The position numbers and the translations under genes are program-made. From Apodemus sylvaticus (Eukaryota > Chordata > Mammalia > Rodentia > Muridae): a stretch of DNA of 64,000 nt. The DNA is taken from NCBI RefSeq assembly GCF_947179515.1, contig NC_067485.1:5529154-5593153 (forward strand), written 5' to 3'. This document shows, piece by piece, positions 12,491-26,400 of the stretch. Within the stretch, counting starts at the first letter, position 1. Each line of letters begins with the position of its first letter. A model generated the notes under the pieces. It was not told where the DNA came from. It saw only the letters and a program-made list of their open reading frames with translations, and searched no databases.

Positions 12491-12870
12491 TGTACATAGC
12501 AGCCTTATTCACAATAGCCAGGAACTGGAAACAATTCAGATGTTCCTCAACTGAAGAACGGATGTGGTTCATTTTCACAATGGAATCCTAATCAACCATT
12601 CAAATCAAGGATATGCAAGATATTTACTCACGTAGAAGTGGATATTAGCCATGAAGTACAAGGTGACCATGCTATAATCCAGGGACCCAAAGAAGTCAAA
12701 TAACAAAGATGCCCCAAGAAAGGATGCTTGAATCTTTATTAGAAGGGGAAATAAAATAGATATCAGAGATGTGCATGTCCGGAGCCATCTAACATAGGCC
12801 AAGGCTAGCAGGTAGCCTTCCTGAAGTTGGTCAATTGCTTTGGCATGATCTGTGATGGGTAAGATCAAAG
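12490..12870 (+). mobile_element. L1 ORF2 3' fragment, plus strand
   Basis: Plus-strand sequence matches the ORF2 C terminus (CAGCCTTATTCACAATAGCC, then the GATGTTCCTCAACTGAAGAA block), followed by altered 3' sequence. It abuts a reverse-oriented L1 3' end, so the two may be one rearranged old copy or two insertions. Confidence 0.7.
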
Positions 12871-14770
12871 GAAGGTTTCCAAAGAGACTTCACCTCAGGA
12901 TTGTTTCTTGCAGCTGATATGCCTTCCCTGTCACTATCAAATTAATATATTAATCCCTGGACATTAGTCCACACTGCTAATCGGATTCCCTGCAGATCAA
13001 TACAAAATAACTTTAATGAATTAATGATGTTTAGATGAATTAATGTTTTTTAGAACTCCTGATTTGATTTAAATAATTTTAGGAAGAAAGTTTTAATAGA
13101 TGGTCTTAGTTGTTTGCTAGAAATGTAATAAGGTAGAATCAAGAAGAAACTGTGCCTACTCCTTATATAGTAAGTAAAAGCTTATAATACAAAGTAAAAT
13201 GAGGTTTCATAATAAAAAGAGAGATAGAATTGGGAGAATTTTGTGTAAAATAGACAAATAAATTTAATAATAAAAAAGGAAAAACATTTAGATCTAATGG
13301 TATAGCCACCATTGTGTACCATGATAAAGGGAGGGCACATGAAAAATATCTGTTGCTTTAAACTTATAATGAGCATATTATAATGAAACACTGGTTTGAA
13401 CATAACTTCAACATCCTTCTGTAGCTCCCATTTTATGTAACATTTTATATCTGAGGTAATTTTCTAAAGAACTTTTTGCCTAAGAAGGTATAAAAAGGCC
13501 AGAGAAATGACATAAAATTGTTGGTTGAATGGTTTAGCTTGGAGAATTCCACCACATCTATCCATCAATCCATCTATTCAAATGTATATGCCTGTTTGGC
13601 TGTACATACATGTGTAGATATATGTTTTTGTCAGCATGTATGAATAGTTGTAGAGTGTATGAGACAGGTGGTTGGGCCCAACAAAAATGTGGATATGTTG
13701 ATGCATAAATGAGAATGTGAATGAAAATGTAATTGTATGTATAAATGCATGTATGTATGTCTCTGTGAATATTTGCCTATATAAAGCATCTACATTTTTT
13801 GCCTTTCCTTTCTTGATGGTTCACAAACACTTAGCCAGACTATCCAGAGAGATTTCTGGCTACCTGGACAGAGAAAGCAGTGATAGCAATAATTTTTCTT
13901 TTTACTTACTTCCCCGCTGCTAGGCAATATGTGCTTGTTGCTTAAGCCAGTGGTTTTTAATGAAGAATAAGCAAAACACTCTTTAGAATTTTTTAGAAGT
14001 TTTAAATAAGCAATCAGTACAGTTAGAGAGCTAGAGGCCACAGACCATCAGTCTTTAAAGCTACCTGCACGTTCAATGCTGTGTCCAGTTTCAAACCATT
14101 CTAGGCCTGGCTGGCTGTAAGCATAGATGAAGGAAGAGAACTGGGTAGAAGAAGGGAAGGTAAAGGATATTAGGTGTGGAAGAATCAGTTGTAAATAGAG
14201 CAGAAGTGAGAGAATGAAACTGTCAGAGGGAGGAGAAATCACTAGGATGTGCCAGGGACCTAGGATTGGTGAAAGTCCTATGGGACATATGGTGGTGATT
14301 CTAAGTGAGACTCTGAGCAGTGGGGACTATGGATCTGGAAGCTGCCACTTCCTCTAGCCAAAATAGGATTTTTACCATACATTCCCCCACAAAGCTGAGG
14401 TATCTGTGAAAAACAGAGGCTAAGAAAAAAGATCAGAGGTGGTAGTTGATTTTATGAAAGCATCATTTTCCAGACAGCAAGAACATGTAAAAACACCGAG
14501 ACTGTGACAGTATTCCTAAGATCAAGAGAGCTCAACAAACCAAAATTCCAGCACAATGGAAATATGCAGAAAGTCCAGCCACTAATAAAGAATATGTTCA
14601 TGTTAGTTGCTGGAAGCAAAAACCCAATTTCTCCAATGGTGTGACACTTCTCATATCACACACAGTATAAGGCAGGCACTCAGGAATTTCTGTCCAAAAC
14701 AATCCAGACTCAATGAATTTTGAGTCCCTTTTCTGCCACTTAAGAAGTGAGAAAACACTTGGAAAGATCA
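12870..14770. other. Non-coding DNA, no feature recognised
   Basis: AT-rich intergenic sequence. I found no splice-flanked exon, RNA gene or recognisable repeat family, apart from short ATGT-rich runs around 13,600-13,780. Confidence 0.5.
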
Positions 14771-14774
14771 TGAA

Positions 14775-17700
14775 TTCAAGGCCCATACCTATACATAGTA
14801 AAAGAAATATCCATCAAACCAGTAGCCAATATCAAACTAAATGAGTAGAATCTTGAAGTAATCCCACTAAAATCAGTGACTAGACAAGGCTGTCCTCTCT
14901 CTCCATATCTAGTCAATATAGTACTTGAATTTCTAGATAGAGCAATTAGACAACAAAAGGTGGCAAAGAGATACAAAGTGGAAAGGAAAAAGGCAAATTA
15001 TCATTATTTGCAGATGATATGATAGTATACTTAAGCGATGCCCTGCCCTGCAGGGGTTTTTGACAGAGGATGCAAAGAGAAAGGACAGAGTAATAAGACA
15101 GGAGATATGAAGATCAAGGCCAAGACCAACTTTGTTCATGGCCTCCAAAACTGTATTTTCTCAGGGAACTTATACAGGCAGGAGAAGAAGTGAGTAAGTG
15201 GGATTTTCCATGTAGCCCAGGCATTCTGCCAAGGTGAATCTTTGGCAGCCATAAGATGTTTTCTTCTTCTAGGAGGGCACAGTGACCACTGACCACCAGA
15301 TCTCTCGAAGGTCTGTACCTGAGGAGAAGTCAAACCTAAGCCTGTCTTTAAAATGAACTCTAAACATAAAGGAAGTTCAGTTTGGCTCCTGGCAAAGAGA
15401 CCCAAAAAAATCCACCAGAGAACTCCTACAGCTGATAAATAACTTCAGCAAAGTGATTGGATATAAAATTAACTCAAGCAAAATCAGTAGCCTTCCTATA
15501 CTCAAAGGATAAACAGGCTGAGAAAGAAATTAGGGAAATGACACCCTTAACAATCGTCACAGATAATATAAAGTATCTTGGTGTGACTCTAACCAAACAC
15601 ATGAAAGATCTATGGCAAGGACTTCAAGTCTCTGAAGGACAAAATCAAAGAAGACCCCAGAAGATGGAAAGATCTCCTATGATCATGGATTGGCAGGATC
15701 AATATAGTAAAAATGGCCATCTTGCCAAAACCAATATACAAATTCAATGTAATCACCATCAAAATTCTAAATCAATTTTGCATAAAGTTAGAAAAAGCAA
15801 TTCTCAAATTCATATGGAATAACAAAAAACCCAGGATAGCTAAAGCTATTCTCAACAGTAAAAGAACCTCTGGGGGAATCAGTATTCCAGACCTCAAGCA
15901 GTACTACAGAGCAATAGTGTTAAAAACTGCATGGAATTGGTACAGTGACAGACAGGTAGATCAATGGAATAGAGTTGAAGACCCAGAAACGAACCCACAC
16001 ACCTATGGTAACTTGATTTTTGACAAAGGTGCTAAAACCATCCAGTGGAAAAAAGATAGCCTTTTGAACACATGGTACTGATTCAACTGGAGGCTAACAT
16101 ACAGAAGAATGCAAATCAATACATTCTTGTCTCCTCATACTAAGCTCAAAGTCCAAGTGGACTTTGATAGAGGATCAAGGACCTCTACATAAAACCAGAC
16201 ACACTGAAACAAACAAAAAGGAAACTGGGGAAGAGCCTTTAGCACATGGGCACAGGTGAAAATTTCCTGAGCATAACACTAATAGCTTATGTTCTAAGAT
16301 CAAGAATTGATAAATGGAACCTCATAAAATTACAAAGTTTCTATAAGGTAAACGACACTGTCAATAGAACAAAATGGTAACCAAAAAATGGGGAAATGAT
16401 CTTTACCAGCCCTACATTCTACAGAGGGCTAATATCCAATATTTACAAATAATTCAAGAAATTAAACTCCAGAGAATCAAATAATCCTATTAAAATTGGG
16501 GTACAGAGCTAAACAAAGAAATTTCACCTAAGGAATATTGAATGGCTGAGAAGCACCTAAAGAAATGGTCAGCATCCCTAGTCATCAGGGAAATGCAAAT
16601 CAAAACAGCTCTCAGATTTCACCTCATGCCAGTCAGAATGGCTAAGATCAAAAACTCAGTAGACAGTAGGTGATGGAAAGGATGTGGAGAAAGAGGAACA
16701 CTCCTCCACTGCCAGTGGGATTGCAAGCTGGTACAACCACTCAGGAAATCAGTTGGGTGATTCCTTAGAAAACTGGGCATAACACAACCATAGGAACCTG
16801 TTACACAACTTCTGGGCATATACCCAGGGAATTCTCCAGCATGTAATAAGGACCCATGCTTCACTATGTTCATAGTATCACTATTTATAATAGCCAGAAG
16901 CTTGAAGGAACCCACATGTCCCTCAACGGAGGAATGGATACAGAAAATGTGGTATATTTACACAACGGAATACTACTCAACTATTAAAAATCAATGAAGT
17001 CATGAAATTCCTAGGTATGTGGGTGGAACTGAAAAATTTCCTGAGTGTGGTAACCCAATCACAAAAGAACACACATGGTATGTACTCACTAATAAGTGGA
17101 TATTACCCCAGAAGCTTGGAATACCCAAGACACAATTCACATATCAAATGATGCTCAAGAAGATGGAAGAACAAAGTATGGATACTCTGGGCCTTCATAG
17201 AAGGGGCAACAAAATACTAACAGAGACAAAGTGTAGAGCAGAGACTGAGGAAAGACCATCCATAGACTGCCCCACCTAGACACCCATCCTATATACAGTT
17301 ACCAAACCCAGACATTATCATTGATGCCCACAAGTGCTTTCTGACCAGAGTTGGATATAGCTGTCACCTTGGAGGATCTGATAGTGCATGAAAAATACAG
17401 AGGGGAACACTCTCAGCCTGCCATTGAACTGAATACAGGGTTCTCAATGGAGGAGCTAGAGACAGAAGCCAAAGAGCTGAAGGGGTTTTAAGCACCATAG
17501 GTGGGACAACAATATGAGCCACCCAGTATTCCCAGAGCTCTCAGAAACAAAACCATCAACGAAAGAGTACACATGGTGTTACTCATGGCTCCAGATGAAT
17601 ATGCAGCAGAGGATGACCTTGTTGGACATCAAAGGGAGGAGAGTCTCTTGGCCTTATAAGGGCTTGATGACACAGTGTAGGGAAATATCAGGACAGGGAA

Positions 17701-17817
17701 GCGAGAGAGGGTTGATTGGGGAACATGGGGAGAGAGATGGCTTATGTGATTTTTGGGAGTGGGGACCAGGAAAGGGGAACAACTTTTGAAATGTAAATAA
17801 AGAATATATCTAATTTA
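14775..17817 (+). mobile_element. 5'-truncated L1, plus strand, with inserted solo LTR
   Basis: It starts within ORF2 RT and runs to an A-rich tail at about 17,800-17,817. The RT palm is followed to 15,038, interrupted by an LTR (15,039-15,394), and resumes at 15,401. The rest of ORF2 covers the PRIAKAI-like segment near 15,830 and the Cys-rich C-terminal region near 16,680-16,720. The 3' UTR starts at about 17,110. Stops and frameshifts break ORF2, so it cannot act as an autonomous element. Confidence 0.92.
15039..15394 (-). mobile_element. Solo LTR (ERVK-like) inserted in L1
   Basis: A 356-bp insert splits an otherwise continuous L1 ORF2. It starts TGCC and ends GGCA, the expected inverted LTR termini. 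It is flanked by 6-bp direct repeats AAGCGA (15,033-15,038) and AAGAGA (15,395-15,400), one base apart after decay. A 6-bp duplication fits class II (ERVK) integration. On the minus strand there is a TATAAG-like box in the middle (near 15,165), so minus is the likelier orientation. I do not recognise the exact LTR family. Confidence 0.75.
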
Positions 17818-19080
17818 AAAAAAGAAGTGAGAAAAGGAACATGAAATTGTATTTGTGGGGGGAGACTGTTGACCTGGGGAGGAGTTCAGGGAATGAAAAA
17901 AAGATACTAACATATAATGTATAAAATTTGAGAGATTGATTTAAAAATAAAAAGGAATTTTGAATAAATGGCATGAGCAGAAAGTGAACAGAGTACACAG
18001 GACTCTGGGTGATAGAATAAGTCCCCGTACCTCTTATTAGTTATTCCTGATTTCTCCAAAATAAATTTATGTGATGCTAAATATTATTCTTCACTCTGTC
18101 TATGACATTAAGCAACATTTAAATTTACTTTTAGATTTTATACACATAGAGGTATTTAGGTTACAGTGTACATTAACTTTATATATTTCTTCCTGATCCG
18201 AAGAAGCCAGCAGATGCAATAATAATGAATCAATCAAATATGGTATCTCAGAAGCATAAAATAAAATACAACTTGAGAAAATAAGAAAAATGTGGATAAT
18301 ATTTTGGGATAACATATTTCTTAATGTCCCTACTTTTTAATACCAGTGCATGGAACTTAACCTTTCACCAGGACCTTCACAAGGAAACAGTGCAAAGCAG
18401 AAGCCGAATATCTACACGGAGAAAAAAGACAGTGTAGGCTCTGAGTGTGAGGGATAGACTAGAGGATTTCCGTGAAGAGGAAAACCGTTTGAATATCTCT
18501 TGAGCTGGTTGCAAAATAATGTGGATGCCCCCAAGTACAACAAGGTTTGTCGTGAAAATGTTAAATATGAGAATTTCCAGTTGTGTGTATTATAATGAAA
18601 AATGATACATAAGATTTTTTTCAAGATAGCTGCTCAGTGTAACCTCCAAAAAGGAAAAATCAGAGAGTTTCCAGAGATATCCCTCCCCAGGCAAACAATT
18701 TATTTCCCCTCCTAGTCTTCAACTTTGAATACCATTTTCAACTTAGAGCATCATTGTCTCCTAAGATTTCTGCAAGATTCAAATGTGTCCTACCAAGACA
18801 CAGGGCAATACAACATCCCAATTTTGTGTTCTCACAGGATCACACATTAGCTATGAACTAAACACAAAATAGAATGTACTAAGCCCATGTAAGCAAAACC
18901 TCCCATTCTAAACTGTGAGAGTACAATGCTACACAGCTTTTTCAACACCAACAGCCAGCAAAATGTTAAGTATAATGTGATCCAAGTCCTTAAAGATTGC
19001 TATCTAACTTCCTCTATCAAGGTTCACAAATTTAGCTTGCTACTGTACAGAGGTTGCACACACCCACCCAGAAGGACAGG
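17818..19080. other. Intergenic DNA upstream of the cathepsin gene
   Basis: Apart from AT-rich runs I recognise no gene or repeat family here. Enhancer elements of the downstream gene could lie in it, but nothing in the sequence proves that. Confidence 0.4.
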
Positions 19081-19148
19081 CTAAGATTATATATCTAAAA
19101 AAAAGCCCAAATCCCCATAGCTTGGAGGCTTAATTCAGTCACCAACAG

Positions 19149-19225
19149 CCAATCAAAAGAAGACCAGGATTGAGGGATGGGGCCAACTTGGAATTTAAAT
19201 CCTGAGTGAGGGGTTTCCAAGATAC
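19149..19225 (+). promoter_or_regulatory. Putative promoter of the cathepsin gene
   Basis: A CCAAT box (19,149-19,153, in CAGCCAATCAAAAG) lies about 45 bases before a TATA-like TTTAAAT (19,194-19,200). This would place transcription start near 19,225-19,230. A good splice donor (CACAG|GTAAAG) follows at 19,296/19,297, which would define a short non-coding first exon, as usual in this gene family. This is predicted from spacing and motifs only. Confidence 0.5.
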
Positions 19226-19296
19226 ATCCTGGAACCTCAGGAATGTCTGAAGAGTTGAATCTGTGGAACACACCGAGGCAACAGCAATCATCACAG
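19226..19296 (+). other. Predicted non-coding exon 1 of the cathepsin gene
   Basis: The region between the predicted start site and the donor CACAG|GTAAAG has no in-frame coding link to exon 2. The acceptor of exon 2 (CTCTCCAG|G at 20,336) leaves only ten bases of 5' UTR before the ATG, so an upstream untranslated exon is required. This is the best placed candidate. Its 5' edge is a guess. Confidence 0.45.
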
Positions 19297-20336
19297 GTAA
19301 AGCCCTGCCAATACAGAGTCAGAAGGGGGCCTTGAGAGACTTCATGGAGGATTACATAGATCCCAAAGAAAGAGAATATATTCCAAGGCTCAGTCATACT
19401 GGTGTGAGTGGTGAGGGGATGTGGAGGTGGAGGGATGTAGAGGAAACTATGGTTTACCTGGGTTCAGGTTTGTGTAAGTTCCTATTAAGTGCAAGTGTCT
19501 GTCTGTCCACAAAGTGCTATATTTGGTTCCTTGAACACCAGTAACCATCACTGTCACCTCCTGGGCAATAGATATTTTTCTTTTGCCCATAATCCCCATG
19601 TGCAAGGGTTTACATTGACATGTACAGATGTAGTAAAAACTGACATGTCCCTCTCAGGTGCTATGGAGACTGCTGTAGCAACAAGAGCATCTTGAATGTG
19701 GAATCTAAATGATTTCTCTTTACAGACTGACTCCTATCTGACTTTGTATGGTTTCCATATGAATGCTATTATAATTAATATAGTGGGTGGGCAGTTTGCT
19801 CTCATGCTCTAAACAGTAGGACAGAATAGTACCTGGTTCTTCCCTCATTCCTTATAGAAGATATTTCACAAAGTTTCCATTCAAGAAGGGAGAGTTAGAG
19901 ACAATGCTATATGTTAGAAAGGAATATGATGGAAAATTGTCTAAACCTTGAGCTCATCTTGAATTTAGGAGCTGATACCACATAACAGGAGTTTTACATA
20001 GCAAAATAGTGGATTAGTAACACCCTAAATTCATGGTTGCTTTTACTTTCTGGCCTCTCTGTATATGGAACTCTTTCTGAAATACTATTATGCTGTACCT
20101 CTTATGTCTCTATTGCTACAATTATGTACATGTGCACTTTTTTTTCATTGGAGCTAATAAAACTCGGTGGCTGATTGATTTATCTTCATCCCTTTTCTAC
20201 AATCCCTGGAATGGTATTTGAAAGAATTGTTCAAAGAATTTTACTAACAATAGATGCCTTAATTTCTGAGGAGGAAGTAAGAAGAAACTTTTTAAATGTT
20301 TATACACTCATGTCTTAATTTATCCTTCCTCTCCAG

Positions 20337-20472
20337 GTCTTGAGATATGAGTCCTACTTTCTTTTTGGCCATCCTGTGTTTGGGAGTGGTCTCATGTGCC
20401 CTAGCGTTTGATCCCAGTTTGGATGCTGAATGGCATGATTGGAAGATGCAATATGAAAAATCATATACCATG
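20337..20472 (+). CDS. Cathepsin exon 2 (start codon, signal peptide)
   Basis: Acceptor CTCTCCAG, then ten untranslated bases and the ATG at 20,347. It codes for residues 1-42: a hydrophobic signal peptide (FFLAILCLGVVSCALA) and the first propeptide helix (DAEWHDWKMQYEKSY). Donor ATG|GTTAGT. The ATG is the first in the exon and stands directly before the signal peptide. Confidence 0.9.
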
Positions 20473-23400
20473 GTTAGTAAGGCAGAAACTAATGGACACA
20501 CAGAGGTACACATGAATGAATTAGCATTGCTCTTGAATTGTCAAGGTGAATTATAGGCGAAACACTTTACCCCTCACTCAGAGATTGTCTAATTGCAGTC
20601 AAATGGTGTCCAGATTCCCATTTCTTCAGTACACAGAGAATGGTTACAGTGTCCTGAAATCACTTCCTTTGGTCTTTATTCCCCCACAACTATAAGTCTA
20701 TCTTCAGGAATTAATTAGAAATAAATACTAAAACTTATCTTTATCTCTAGGAGGAAGAAGGATGGAGGAGAGCAATATGGGAAGAAAACATGAAAATGAT
20801 CAAGCTGCACAACATGGAGAATAGCCTGGGGAAGAATCACTTCACCATGAAAATGAATGAATTTGGTGACAGGGTGAGTATGGCATGGAATTTTTCACAA
20901 TGTGTTCACCTTGAGTTGTTTGCATGGAATCTCTTGTTTTATTATTCTTTATGGATTTTCCTTGAAGACTGCTGAAGAATTCAGAAAAATGATGAACAAT
21001 ATTCCAATCCGGAGTCACAGGAAGGGAAAAATCATCAGAAAGCGTGCAATTGGTGATGTTCTACCTAAATTTGTGGATTGGAGAAAGAAAGGCTATGTGA
21101 CTCGAGTACGGAGACAGGTATAACAGTGTCAGAAGTTCATGTTCTTAAACTATGTTGAAGTAGAAAATGAGGTAGGGTTTCTGTGTGAACAGTGAGTGTG
21201 GAGAGATGTGGAATTCATTTTTTAATTAATTTACATCCCAAATACTGTTCCATCCCAGTTTCTCCTCACAATGTATCTTCCCCAATTTCTTTAACTTCTG
21301 ATAGGGTGGGCCCCCCTTGGTGTCCCTCAACCCATATGCATCGAGTCTCTGCAGTTCTAGATGTATCTTCTCCCACTAAGGCCAGGCAAGGCAGCCCTCT
21401 GCTACATATGTGCTGGGAACCTCAATCTAGTCTCTGTATGCTCTTTGGTTTGTGGCTCAGTCTCTGAGATCTCCCAGAGGTCCACAGTAGTTGACACAGT
21501 TGGTCTTAATGTGGGGTTCCTGTCCACTTCAGAGACTCCAATTCTTCTCCTAACTATCCTATAGGCCCCCCCCTCTTTGAATTGTTTTGATGTGGGTATC
21601 TTCATCTCTTTTATACAGCTGTTCGTAGAGCCCCTCAGAGGACAGTTATGCCAGGTTCCTATCTGTAAGCATAGCAGAGTATCATTAATAGTATAAGGAG
21701 ATTGGTGCTTGCTCAAGGGATGGGTCTCAACTTGGGAGATTATTGGTTGGCTGTTCCTTCAAACTCTCTTCCATCTTTGTGTCTATATTTCTTTTAGACA
21801 GAACAAATATTGGGTCAAAAATTTTGTGGGTCATTTGGTGCCTTTATCCCTTTACTTTTGTTCCTGCTTTGCTACAGGAGGTGACCTCTTCAGGTTCCAT
21901 GTCCCCACTGTTAAGCACTTCTGCTAAGAACACCCACCTTGACTCCTGGGAGCCTCCCATCATCTCAGGTCTCTGAGATTTCCTAGACTTTACTCCTACC
22001 TCTATTCCCCAGCAGTTGAAGATTTCCACTCATTTTCCTGGCCCTTTGTGCCTTTCTCCTGTCTCTCCCCATAACTGATCTTGCCCCCTATTCCCCTCCC
22101 CTCCCGCTTCCTCCACAGATCCTTCCTCCCTTTGTCCCCCATGACTATCTTTTCCCCTTATACATGAGATGCAAGCATCCTCACTTGGACCTTCAATCTT
22201 GTTTAACTTCTTTGGTTCTGTGGGGTGTATTATGGTGTATTCTGTATATTATGGCTAATATACACTGATCAGTTATTACATATCATTCACGCACTTTTGT
22301 GTATGATTTACTCCATTAAGGATGATATTTTCTAGTTCTACCCATTGGCCTACAAAACTCATGATGTCCTTGTTTTTAATAGCTGATCAGTATTTGTTGT
22401 GTAAATGAACCACATTTCTATATACATTCTTTGGTTGAGGGACACCTGGGTTGTTTCCAGGTTATGGCTATTACAAATAATGCTGCTATGAAAATAGTGG
22501 AGCATATGTCCTTGTGACATACATGGTGGAGCATCTTTTGGGTATATGACCAGGAGCAATATAGCTGGCTCTTCAGGTAGAACTATTTCCTTTTTTTAAA
22601 AAAAAATGTTAATGTTTGCATTTTTTAATTTTATTTTATTTGATATATTTCTTATTTACATTTCAAATGATTTCCCCTTTTCTGGTCCCCCACTCTCTGA
22701 AAGTCACATAAGCCCCCTTCCCTCTCCCTGTTCTCCCACCCATCCCTTCCTACTTCCCTGTCCTGGTTTTGCCTTATACTGCTACATTGAGTCTTTCCAG
22801 AACCAGGGGCCACCCCTCCGTTCTTCTTGTACCTCATTTGATATGTGGATTATGTTGTGGGTATTCCAGTTTTCCAGGCTAATATCCACTTATTAGTGAG
22901 TGCATACCATGATTGATCTTTTGAGACTGGGTTACCTCACTTAGTATGATGTTCTTCAGCTCCATCCATTTGCCTAAGAACTTCATGAATTCATTGTTTC
23001 TAATGGCTGAATAGCACCCCATTGTGTATATATACCACATATTTTTTGCATCCATTCTTCTGTTGAGGGATACCTGGATTCTTTCCAGCTTCTGGATATT
23101 ATAAATAGGGCTGCTATGAACATAGTGGAGCATATATCCTTATTACATCCTGGGAAATCCTCTGGGAATATGCCCAGGAGTGGTGTAGCAGGATCTTTTG
23201 GAAGTGACATGCCCAGTTTTCTGAGGAACCGCCAGACTGATTTCCAGAGTGGTTGTACCAATTTGCAACCCCACCAGCAGTGGAGGAGTGATCCTCTTTC
23301 TCCACATCCTCACCAATACTGGCTGTCTCCTTAGTTTTTAATCTTAGCCATTCTGACTGGTGTAAGGTGAAATCTCAGGGTTGTTTTGATTTGCATTTCC

Positions 23401-26400
23401 CTGATGACTAGTGAAGTCGAGCATTTTTTAAGATGTTTCTCGACCATACAAAGTTCTTTAGGTGAGAATTCTTTGTTTAACCCTGTACCCCATTTTTAAA
23501 TAGGGTTATTTGGTTTTCTGGGGTCTAACTTCTTGAGTTCTTTGTATATATTGGATATTAGCCCTCTATCTGATGTAGGGTTGGTGAAGATCTCTTCCCA
23601 ATTTGTTGGGTGCCCATTTGTCCTTTTAGTGTTCTTTGCTTTACAGAATCTTTGTAATTTTATGAGGTCCCATTTGTCAATTCTTGATATTAGAGCATAC
23701 GCTATTGGTAGAACTATTTCCAATTTTCTGAGTAACTGTCAAATTGATTTCCAGAGTGGTTGTACAAGTTTACAGTCCCACCAGCAATGTAGGAGTGTTC
23801 CTGTTGTTCCGCATCCTCACCAGCATGGGCTGTCACTTGAGTTTTTCATCTTAGCCATTCTAGTTGGTATAAGGTGTAATTTCAAGCTTGTTTTGATTTG
23901 CATGATAAACATCTCTAAAAGTGCTACTTGGCCATTCAAGATTACTCTGTTGAGAATTATCTGCTTAGCTCTGTACCCCACATTTAAATTGAGTTATTTG
24001 GTTTATTGGAGCCTATGTTCTGGAGTTCTTTATATATATAATATATATATATCCAATATATATATTTGGATATTAGCCCTCTGTCAGATGTAGCATTGGT
24101 GAAAAGTTCTTTGCAACCTGTTGGCATCTATTTTGTACTATTGACAATGTCTTTTGTCTTACAGAAACTTTTCAGTTTAATGAGGTACCATTTGTCAAAT
24201 GTTGATCTTAAAGCTTGAACCAATTGTTTTCTGGTCAGGAAGCTGTCTCCTGTATCAATGCATTCAGGGAGATTTCCCACTTTCTTTCCTATTAGATATA
24301 GGGTATGTCTTTTTATGTTGAGGTACTTGATCCATTTGGACTTGAATTTTGTTCAGGGTGATAAATATGCATCTATTCTCACTATTCCAGTTAGAATACC
24401 ACCATTTGTTGAACATATTCTCCCTCTTCCATTGTATGGTTTTGTTTTCTTTGTCAAAAGTCAAGTGTCCATAGGTGTGTAGGTTTACTTATGCATCTTT
24501 GATTCCTATTTCATTAGTTAATCTGTTAATGTACCAATACCATGAAGTTTTTATCACTGTTGCTCTATAGTACAGCTTGAGTTCAGAAATGGTGATTCCT
24601 CCAGAAGTTCAGGATTGTTTTTGCTATCCTGGATTTTTTTGTTTTGCCTATTTAGTTGAGAATTGCTTTCAAGGTCTGGAAAGAAATATGTTGGAATTTT
24701 GATGCAAATTGCACTGAATCTGTGCATTGCTTTTGGTAAGATGACCATTTTCACTAGTTAATTCTACTGATCCATGGGCATGGATGATCTTTCCATATTC
24801 TGATACATTTCATTTTTAAAATATTTTTCTGGTATAAATGATTTTTATAATTTTACAAAGTGTATAAATCTTAGTAATCACCACACACACTTTCTAATAA
24901 ATAGCCTCTGCCCCCTTCTCTCTATAGAATTGATGCCCCCTTTCATTGTCATTTATAACACATAAAACCAATAGGTCCACACAAAACAAATAGGGGCATG
25001 AACAATAGGCCAGATGCTATGTCCTTTGGAGAGCTATCATCCCTTCCTAGGTATCTATCAACAGGTAGTACAGAATTTTCATGTTATTATGTTGCCTTTG
25101 TTGCCAGTATAGTTAGTATTTGTTTGTGGATGATCATATTTCATTTTCTGCTTAGAAATTCTGTAACTCTTGTTGGGCTTTTGCTGTGACTGGTGCCATA
25201 GAAGGTCAGATGTTCAACAAAACTGGAAAACTCATCCCTCTCAGTGTACAGAACCTAGTGGACTGTACTAAAACTCATGGAAATGAAGGTTGCCAGTGGG
25301 ATGATCCATACATTGCATATGAATATGTTTTGGACAATGGACGTCTGGAGGCTGAGGCAACCTATCCATATGAAGGAAAAGTAAGTCAACATCCTATGTT
25401 GTCATTGCAACTCAGCTTGGGGTATTGGGCAATTGTAGGGATAATTATCTACCTTCAGAGTTCAGAGTAGGTAGTACAATCTCTTTGTACACCATCAATG
25501 CTGTCATTAAAGTGTCACTTTTTGCACAGCTTCCAGGTGCTCCATGCAGCTCTCTTTGGTTCTGTAAATAGGAAGAATTTGCAAACTATTGTACATATAA
25601 TACAAACTTCTCAATCATTGAAATTTCTTATGGGCCTGGGAGAGATGGCATAGAAGTTAAGGACATTGGCTCCTCTTCCAGAGAACCCAGGTTCAACACT
25701 CAATAGTCATATGGCAGCTCACAGCTGTCTGTAATTCCATTTCCAGGGCATATAATACATGTTCATAGATATATGTGCAGCCAAAGAACAAACCAGTGCT
25801 CATAAAATAAAAATAAATAAATGATTTAAAGAAAGCACTAAAATAAAAGTCCTTGTGGACAGGAAGACCATTTTGTCATCATTGAAGGCACAAGACTTTA
25901 TTTTCTGTTCCACATCTCCTAGAATACTTTCAATTTTTGGGATGACTAATAACATCTGAAAATGTAGTATTCTCTGCTGCATTGCAAATTACAGAGTGCT
26001 ATGGTTGTGACTTTTGCTTTGATGCAGGTTGGTAGAAGTAATTGACTCTATTACCCCTTTTTCTTTTAAAGGAAGGACCATGCAGGTACAATCCAAATAA
26101 TTCCAAGGCTGAAATCACAGGATTTGTGTCCCTCCCAGAAAGTGAGGATATTCTAATGGAAGCTGTAGCAACTATTGGACCCATCTCTGCTGCAGTTAAT
26201 GCTTCCTTTAACAGATTCGGTTTCTACGATGGAGGTTAGTATATGTGATGAACTACGAAAAAATGTATTATCCTCATACCACTAAATATTCACGGAATCA
26301 TTTTTCTGTATAAATTGGGATGTTAATGTCTGGGTTTTTGGATTTTCCTTCTGTCCATTCAATATTCCTGAGGGCTGTTTTTCATCCGATCACCCAAATG

